DNA of 64,000 bases from Bedellia somnulentella (Eukaryota > Arthropoda > Insecta > Lepidoptera > Bedelliidae). The notes below the pieces were generated by a model that ran no database searches, had not been told where the DNA came from, and was given only the letters and a program-made list of their open reading frames with translations. Of the stretch, positions 57,266-64,000 are shown piece by piece (position 1 is the stretch's first letter; each line of letters starts with the position of its first letter). The stretch lies in contig OY755170.1 of the NCBI GenBank assembly GCA_963576735.1, forward strand, positions 14,554,567 to 14,618,566. The letters are read 5' to 3'. Position numbers and translations under genes: made by a program.

Positions 57266-57719
57266 GATACTAACCATTGATATTTATAAGTTTTACTTAT
57301 CACTTTTTTTCTTACATTGTATTTTGTTTTTTTTGTTTATATATTCTTTATAAATTACTATCGGAAAAATTCTATCGAAACTGTTTCTATATATTTATAC
57401 GCAACCTTTGTTTTAAATTAGTGCCTTACCCCTCACTTCTCAGCCCGACCATAGTAGATAGCCTCATTACATATTGTTGTAAATTAATGAATATTGTTGC
57501 AAAATTGCAAGTGTTTGGTTTTCCTATTGTATATATTTAGTTTTCATTGTTGTTTTTACTTTTATTTATGTTATAATGTTTTCTTTTTTCTCATCAAATA
57601 TGTGTCTGATGAGCTTTAGTAAAATAGCTGTAGTATTAAATGTGTCAATAGCACAATTTTAAATACCTATATTTAAGTTTAACAGGGCTTTGACTGAAAA
57701 TCAGTGCATGATGAGTATA

Positions 57720-58569
57720 CAGGGTGGCGCATTCAAATCGGTCAGTATGGGAAAGTCTGAAACTATAAGACATACGAAGATTTGTTCTTAGGAACCATGT
57801 CACCGATTTTGATAAAAAGAAAAACTGCATTCATACATTTGAAAAAAAACTGTACCCAGCTCGGGAATCGAACCCGGTTGTTTTGAAAAAATAAACTTAC
57901 ACTTTTTCTATTTTGATATCGATTGTGTAGGTCTTAAGCTGTAAATGTCTCCATAAAACATGATGTCTAAAATGAATAAAATGCATTGTTTTGACATACT
58001 TTAATTTCTTAAAGTAGGTGTTCGAAGTGACCACCATTTTTTTTAATACAATTTTCAACACGTTTAGGTAACGATCTTGCTATTGCATTTTGTATCTTCA
58101 TGTGGTGAATTTGCGTTAAAATTAACTCAACTCAACTTAATGCAAATCACATGATACTGTGCATGTATGTAATAACTTATTATTAATAAGTTGAGAGGTA
58201 CAAACAGTCATAGAGACAATTTTACATGCCTGAACTTCTTGATTATTGTAACGGTGGTCACTTCGAACACCTACTTTGAGAAATTAAAGTATGTGAAAAC
58301 AATGCATTTTATTCATTTTAGACATCATGTTTTATGGAGACATTTACAGCTGAAGACCTGCACAATCGATATCAAAATAGAAAAAGTGTAAGTTAATTTT
58401 TTCAAAACAACCAGGTTCGATTCCCGAGATGGGTATAGCTTTTTTTTCAAATGTATGAATGCAGTTTTTCTTTTTATCAAAATCGGTGACATGGTTCCTA
58501 AGAACAAATCTTCGTATGTCTTATAGTTTCAGACTTTCCCATACTGACCGATTTGAATGCGCCACCCTG
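57720..58569. mobile_element. mariner/Tc1-type element with long inverted repeats
   Basis: 850 bp flanked by TA. Terminal repeats of about 310 bp start CAGGGTGGCGCATTCAAATC. The centre (about 58000-58110, minus strand) encodes LPKRVENCIKKNGGHFEHLL, like the C-terminus of mariner-family transposases, so this is a deleted derivative of an autonomous element. Confidence 0.85.
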
Positions 58570-58674
58570 TATACTCTGTCATGCGAGTGCTGAGTCAAGG
58601 CCTTTTTGGTAATGTTTTTTTTTTCTTTTTTTGTATATATATATTTGTCATTGTCTTGTGTTAATTACCAAATA

Positions 58675-58703
58675 AACATTATTTCTTTCTTTCTTTCTTT
58701 CTG
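58675..58703. repeat. (TTTC)n microsatellite
   Basis: TTTCTTTCTTTCTTTCTTTC run, probably the LINE tail. Confidence 0.9.
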
Positions 58704-58729
58704 ATATCATGAATTTCTCAAAATCTCAC

Positions 58730-59220
58730 ATTTCATTCTTACCATTTATTCATCAACCAGCAAGTGACTACAATACAATATACACGACTTTACTTTGTGC
58801 TTTAGAGAATGCAAAACGGTAGGGGCATTCTGAATGCATCGTTACTTTTGATCAACCTTTGTATGCTAAGGCTAAGAAAATCGTAACAGCAGCACTCGAA
58901 GGATCTGAATTATCAAAACTCGTAGTAAGACTTGGAGATTTTCTTTATTAATGTCATTTCTTGGAGTAATATGTTATATTATGCAAGGGAGTGGTATTAA
59001 AGAGGTACTGTCATTAATTTATGCACCTAATTCGTTAGTCAACGGTCATGCTTACGCGAGAGCTGTTAGAGCTCATACATTACTTCATCTCACTTTAGCA
59101 ACTATAATATCAAAAGAACTTGTTATTGATGAAGAGATAGATGAATATCTTAATGATACTAAGCAAGAGATAACCGTTTTACTTGGTTCTATACGTTTGG
59201 TGTATAAAGAGTATTTTTAA
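58730..59220 (+). pseudogene. Transposon protein fragment 2
   Basis: Reads FIHQPASDYNTIYTTLLCAL, a stop, CIVTFDQPLYAKAKKIV, LSKLVVRLGDF, then after a small frameshift MSFLGVICYIMQGSGIKEVL, YAPNSLVNGHAYARAVRAHT and LLHLTLATII. This block order is characteristic of the same uncharacterised transposon protein as fragment 1. Confidence 0.75.
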
Positions 59221-59225
59221 ATATG

Positions 59226-59590
59226 TACAAATAAAAACATAAACGTTCACGCCGAATATCCCCGAAGGGGTTGGCAGAGGTACTAATACTTCTGAACATC
59301 ACGTGACTTAGTCACCCGGTGTTCAGAGTACCCACGTTTTGCTTAGACAGTGTACTCACGTGATAGGGGGCAGGCCTATCGCCGTTTTGTTCGAATACAC
59401 TGTCACATGACTAAGTACAACTCAGCCATGTGGGTTTCCTCACGATGTTTTCCCTCACCGTTAACAACCATGATAAATCAACCGAACATATGTCTTTAGA
59501 AAAGACAAATTGGTGTATGCCCGACCCGGGATTTGAACACTAGTCGCTTACACGTTAACCGGTGTTCTACCCATTGAGCTATCACGTCGT
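59226..59590 (-). mobile_element. SINE B, full-length copy
   Basis: Starts (plus coordinates) with TAAACGTTCACGCCGAATAT and ends GAGCTATCACGTCGTC. The head has GATAGCTCAATGGGTAGAAC and a perfect B box GTTCAAATC. Confidence 0.9.
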
Positions 59591-59614
59591 CTTAAAAAAT
59601 AATAATAAATAAAT

Positions 59615-59773
59615 ACAGTTGAAAATGTAATGAATAATATTTTGTCATATAACGATATTAAAAATGGAAGTCAAAATGTTGAAGCATTTCATTATCAATT
59701 CAATAAAAAACTAAGGGAATACGAAGAACGAGGACCTACTTCAAGGTTATTTGTATGGATATTATTTATATAA
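59615..59773 (+). pseudogene. Transposon protein fragment 3
   Basis: 53 codons ending KLREYEERGPTSRLFVW then a stop, like the KL-E-E-RGPTAKLWVQY block that follows fragment 2 in the family. It lies between two SINE B copies. Confidence 0.65.
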
Positions 59774-59825
59774 ATATTATATTTAACAAAATTGAGTCTA
59801 ATTTGCTTACAACTAGAGATCGAAC

Positions 59826-60180
59826 GACATGACAGTCCAATGGGTAGAACACCCGCCCGTAAACAGACAGGCGTGAGTTCAAATCCCGGGTCGGACCTTG
59901 TCTTTTCTAAAGTCATATGTGTGGTTAATTTATCGTGGTTGATAATGGTGAGGAAAAACATCCTGAGAAACCCCACTTGGCCCAGTTGTACTAGTACAAC
60001 AGTGACAATGTATTCGTACAAAACGGCGATGGGCCTGCCCCCTATCACGTGAGTACACTGTCTAAGCAAGACGAGGGTACCTACTTTAGACACTAGGTGG
60101 TGCTGTCACGTTGTACATAAGTATAGGTACCTCTACCAACCCCTTCGGGGATAAACGGCGTGAACATTTATGTTTATGTT
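59826..60180 (+). mobile_element. SINE B, full-length copy
   Basis: CGACATGACAGTCCAATGGG, B box GTTCAAATC, CCCTATCACGTGAGTACACT and an ATGTTTATGTT tail. Inverted relative to 59226-59590. Confidence 0.9.
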
Positions 60181-60550
60181 ACAACATAGATACTGCCGCA
60201 TTTTTTACTTTTAGTAAATGGTCGATGACCCGTATAAGCCGCATAAGCGCGCCTATCAGCAGCGCTCGATGTTTAAAATCGCGATATCTCGAAAATAGTA
60301 ATACGTATGAAAAAAAGTATGGAAACCTTATAGGAAATTCAATGACTTACAAATTATATCATCCTATTTTTGCGATAGCACTTACCGTTTTCGAGAAAAA
60401 GGCAAAGAACCGATTTTCGTGACCTTTAACCTTTATCGATGGGGACTTTCGGCACATTCGAACAATGAAATAAAGGCCTCCACCAATTTTCAGCTTAATC
60501 GGAATTATTGTAGGTTTGAATACTAATTTGACTGGGCTACTAGTGCTCCG

Positions 60551-60740
60551 TAGGCGGATTACGAGTTATATTGAATCGTTTACTTTACGCCGCCGTGGTA
60601 AAGTAATGCTATCTTTAGCATCAGGAGTAAAAGAGTCACAGATAGGTATTGTTTTTACTCTGATGTATGGAACTCGATCATTCTGCTAGAAGACGAAATA
60701 TCGATTGAAACTCGCAATCCGCTTACCGTGGTGTTCTTTG
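60551..60740. repeat. Small fold-back repeat
   Basis: CGTAGGCGGATTACGAGTT at the left and AACTCGCAATCCGCTTACCG at the right are inverted. The sequence is shared with 9815-9960. Confidence 0.6.
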
Positions 60741-60856
60741 CTTTTTTTACTGCTTTCAATATATATTATAAGGTATATCACGCCGATAAAAAATCAGAGT
60801 AGCGCCAGAAAAAATGTCTTAAGGCTAGAAGTAAAATAACTGTGAACGGACTGTAC

Positions 60857-61927
60857 ACACACACTACTCAGAGTTACAAAGGCATGTAGTGACTTAAGGA
60901 CGGCAATCCCGCTCTGTGGTGGATTGCGAGTTTTATCGAATTTTTTGCTTTTTCGCCATCCATAGCAAAGTTAAGCTAATGATTATAGCCACAAGTATAT
61001 ATATTTTTACTCATATTATGTACATCAAATTTTGTAATCAAAAATGGAATTTCGATTTAATTTCGCAATTTGCTACTGTTAACAAAAGATGCAAGTTTTT
61101 TTTTGTGAAACGCAACTAGACCACGGAAATTGGCTTACACCAACCGTACAAAAATATTACGTCTTTATGACATTATACCTCCGTGACGCGGAAGTATTAT
61201 ATCGTGGGCACTGAACAATCTGCGATCTTGGGCTAAGAGGTCTCTGAGGACTACATTTACATTAGTGTGTAATTTCGACGTAGCTTCACTAATTTTACTG
61301 AGTCTCTCAGAAAACAAGAATCAACTCTCTAGTCTACTTGTCTTTGCTCGATGCAGTTGTCATCCTTGCATTTCTGTCAATGTCATTGTGACTCATTTGA
61401 TGCATTTAACGAATGACAGCAACTGCAATTGCAAACTTGTTTGTGTTATGTGTTTGCTTGCGTTAACTGCCGCACGTAAATAAAATAAAAATGCTAAAAC
61501 AGCAGTATTTATTTTTTTAGTATTACTTTATTATTTATCGCCATTAATGATACTTTTACTACATTGAGTACATTTAGGTTCGTGTCAATATAATATTTTA
61601 CAGTACCATGATTAAGTTTCGTATTGTAACATGCTCTAAGTTTTACGAGTGCATTTGAGTGTAAGTTCACGTGTAAATACCGCTTTGTTTTCTTTTCTCT
61701 TTTTCGCTTCTTTTTTTTATTTAGAAAACTTACATAGATTAAGTGTTTCCTGTTTTATAAACACTTGATTTTGTTGTTGTGTTCGCTGCAATGATTTATG
61801 CATTTAGTATTGCAGAAGTCGTGTAGTTAGCTTGCCATTGCTGTCCTACACATGGGGGTAAATTATTTTTGTAGGTTTTCAATATAAGGGACCATTGGCA
61901 CGGTTTTTTGCAAGGCGGTGTTCAGCA
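60857..61927. other. Intergenic DNA / pgant 5' flank
   Basis: No ORF supported. The 5' UTR and promoter of the pgant gene presumably fall here; no TATA box or initiator was recognised with confidence. Confidence 0.4.
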
Positions 61928-62252
61928 ATGAAGGTCCCAATGAAAAAATGTGTGCAGTTGGCACGTATCGCGGGATTAATTGGAGTGGTGGTAACAGTGT
62001 TAGCACTTTACGAGCAATGGCGGGGTGGGAGGCGAGCAGCTGGTGCAGAGTATGTCCCTGATGATGAGCAGGATGCAGAGTATGAAAGACAAATAGCAAT
62101 TGATGAAGCCAAAATTGTACCAGGATTGGGTGAAGGAGGTGTTGCAGCATATCTAACTGGTGAAGAAAAATTCTTTGGAGAAGAGTCTGAAAAAAAGCTT
62201 GCAATGAATGTATACCTCAGTGACAGGATATCATATAATAGAACTCTTAGAG
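61928..62252 (+). CDS. Polypeptide N-acetylgalactosaminyltransferase (pgant/GALNT), first coding exon
   Basis: ATG at 61928; 108 codons to a 5' splice site AGAG|GTATGG, phase 1. The layout is that of a type II Golgi enzyme: a short basic cytoplasmic tail (MKVPMKKCVQLAR), a membrane anchor (residues about 14-29, IAGLIGVVVTVLALYEQW) and a stem region. The exon ends KLAMNVYLSDRISYNRTLR, the start of the catalytic region in GALNT enzymes, where the consensus is N--SD-I---R-LPD-R. These enzymes transfer GalNAc from UDP-GalNAc to Ser/Thr of secreted proteins. The catalytic domain and lectin domain would be in exons to the right of the window. The paralogue cannot be named from this exon. Confidence 0.82.
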
Positions 62253-62574
62253 GTATGGCTATGTTCATTTTGCAATTATCTTACATACCACAAAAATGTT
62301 TTCTAGATCTTCACTCAAAGAACTGAGTATCCATAATTACTTTATTAAATGTAGTTCGATATTTCACACAAAGTCGCATAGTGCCCCTCAGATACACAAG
62401 TGATTGCTTGGGGTAACAAATACAATTTTTTTGGCATTCCATTCATTCTTTTCTCATTTATGGATTCAAAAATTCATAAGAACATGCCTAAAATTTAATA
62501 AAATAAAACTGAGAATATGTGAAAACCCTGTAGGATTTGATTTAATATAGCAATACTTTTTTTATTATTATTTA

Positions 62575-62820
62575 TACCATACATACATAAACTCACGGCT
62601 ATAAATCCCTAGAAGGGGTAGCCAGAGCTGAGATTAGAAATTCCTCAGCCACTTTCGGAAGTGAAGTGGGTAAAAGATGGTAAAATAAAGGTTGTTGGTG
62701 ATGGGTCTCCTACCTCATTGCCCAAAAATCCCTTGAAAGCCCCAATACCGTTAGGCCCCTCTTACGTACACCCACCGGAAGAAATGGGGTAGTGCTATTC
62801 TAAGCCAACACTACACAGCA
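62575..62820 (+). repeat. Family C copy in pgant intron 1
   Basis: ACTCACGGCTATAAATCCCT, GAAGGGGTAGCCAGAGCTGA, CCCCAATACCGTTAG, CACCCACCGGAAGAAATGGG and GCCAACACTACACAGC. Confidence 0.9.
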
Positions 62821-64000
62821 GATTTATTTATAAATACATTGTTTTTTAGATTTAAACAAAGCTAGGAAACCTGTTACTTTTTTAACATTTCAAAATTCAA
62901 CTGCAAAACATGGTAATAAAAACATTGCTAACAAATGCTTTCCACTTTTCATAGTATTCTTTACTTTTACTCAATTCAAAATAACAGACATATCAATAAA
63001 AAACTTAGCATACACATTTTAAAAAGCTTCAGCCAATGATCTCTAACTCTGACGTGACAAGAATGTACCCTATGGCACTCTTTGAAGTTACTAGTAGACT
63101 TTGCATGCTGTCACAAATAAAATACTGTGAAGAACATACGGACTTGGGTAAAATTTAACCACAGGAATCCACACCAAGTTAATATGTGTACTTTTGTAAT
63201 ATGAAAATAAAAAAATACTTCTTTGTCTAAAGTCTAAAGTCTTGTTCTAAGTCTAAAGGTCTGCTCTTCACACCGAGAACGATAATTAGCATATTTATCT
63301 CTTCTACCCATATTAAAATTTGTTTCTTTCTCCCTTGCACGATTGAATATTCGAATTTTGACATTTTGATATGTATGTATAGGATGATATAAATTTTGGG
63401 GCTTTCTATTGGATGAAACCAACAATAACTACAGAGGTATTGTTGGATTAGTCAAATATCACCATGTATTCTCATATATCGGAAATGTCAAAATACAAAT
63501 ATTTGATCATGTGAGCGAGACAGAAATAAATTTTAATATGGGTTAGAAGATATAAGTATGCCTATTATCATTCTCGATGTGCAGAGTTGACCCTCTGTTA
63601 TCAGTAATAAAATATCTGGTTGCAATATGATTTAAAATTATTTATGACTACATACAAAAAAATTTAGTCTTTATTCATATTTAAAGTAACTCTAGCTATA
63701 TAATATCTTCCTTGCCCAATAGCTTCAACTTTTATAATACATGATACAATTTTGATAACACTTATTTCATTGCTGACTTAAGCATTTTGTCACAATTTTC
63801 ATTTTAAAAAACATAAGTACAGATTGGTGGCTGTTACCCAGGAAACAAACAGAACTTATTATACAACATGTTAGTATTTTTTAGTACTTTCAATGATTTA
63901 ATATCTTATTAATTTATATTTAAAGTAAGTATTTCACAAGGATGTGAACCTGTAATGTAATGTGCTAACTTAAAAGTAAGTCTGAGTAAACTTATTACAC
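62821..64000. other. pgant intron, no second exon seen
   Basis: AT-rich, with no frame matching the GALNT catalytic domain up to the window edge. A short GTCTAAA-type direct repeat lies near 63225-63255. Confidence 0.5.

Larger units (their letters stand above)
56179..60856 (+). mobile_element. Decayed DNA transposon (Academ-like?) with nested insertions
   Basis: Two pairs of inverted repeats frame the region. The outer pair (56179-56208 and 60827-60856) matches at 28 of 30 positions, GTACAGTCCGTTCACA and TTATTTTAC. The inner pair is TAGCCCAGTCAAAT with ACCTACAATAATTC-GAT-AAGCTGAAAAT (56263-56335 and 60470-60539), flanked by CTA on both sides. Between them lie pieces of one transposon protein in the right order, interrupted by a LINE fragment, a hAT MITE, a mariner MITE and two SINE B copies. 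Which pair is the true terminus is uncertain. Confidence 0.6.

Noticed and set aside
61345..61425. Candidate pre-miRNA hairpin (GCAGTTGTCAT pairing with ATGACAGCAACTGC)
   Set aside because: Stem is interrupted by large internal loops; not convincing without small-RNA data.

Overview
This is a window of an insect nuclear genome, most likely a moth or butterfly (Lepidoptera). It is AT-rich, the genes are split into short GC-rich exons with GT-AG introns, and the interspersed repeats are of lepidopteran type (RTE, CR1/Jockey and I-type LINEs, tRNA-derived SINEs, piggyBac, hAT and mariner MITEs, a BEL/Pao element). No bacterial features were found.

Only two host genes can be supported. (1) Vps53, plus strand, 26244-54761: twelve exons that join without a frame error into a 780-residue protein. 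It is the VPS53 subunit of the GARP/EARP tethering complexes, which bring endosome-derived vesicles to the trans-Golgi or to recycling endosomes. (2) 61928-62252: first coding exon of a polypeptide N-acetylgalactosaminyltransferase (pgant/GALNT family, Golgi mucin-type O-glycosylation); the rest lies beyond the right edge. A third ORF (950-1756) looks transposon-derived.

Layout. 1-2.6 kb: AT-rich DNA with the 268-codon ORF. 2.7-7.2 kb: LINE fragments, including a LINE nested in an RTE element. 7.8-9.8 kb: a fold-back and dispersed repeats. 10-13.9 kb: a CR1/Jockey LINE split at TTAA by a deleted piggyBac. 14.3-18 kb: two TTAA-flanked MITEs. 19.7-26.0 kb: a near full-length I-type LINE flanked by a 10-bp target-site duplication; it ends about 230 bp before the Vps53 start codon and carries its own inserted fold-back. 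26.2-54.8 kb: Vps53, whose introns hold a 75-bp exon-derived tandem array, RTE and SINE copies, a 2.7-kb palindrome, hAT MITEs, an inverted exon 2 fragment, a 6-kb BEL/Pao element with an envelope-like region, and a partial duplicate of exon 10. 55.4-60.9 kb: a decayed DNA transposon with several younger elements nested in it. 61.9 kb to the end: the pgant exon and its first intron.

The most unusual signals are three independent duplications of Vps53 exon 3' ends together with their 5' splice sites (exons 2, 5 and 10); the young BEL/Pao element, which has lost RT and the integrase core yet keeps a 1464-codon ORF; and two elements carrying pieces of one poorly described transposon protein with an XPG/FEN-like signature. 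Family names are by eye; no database search was possible.
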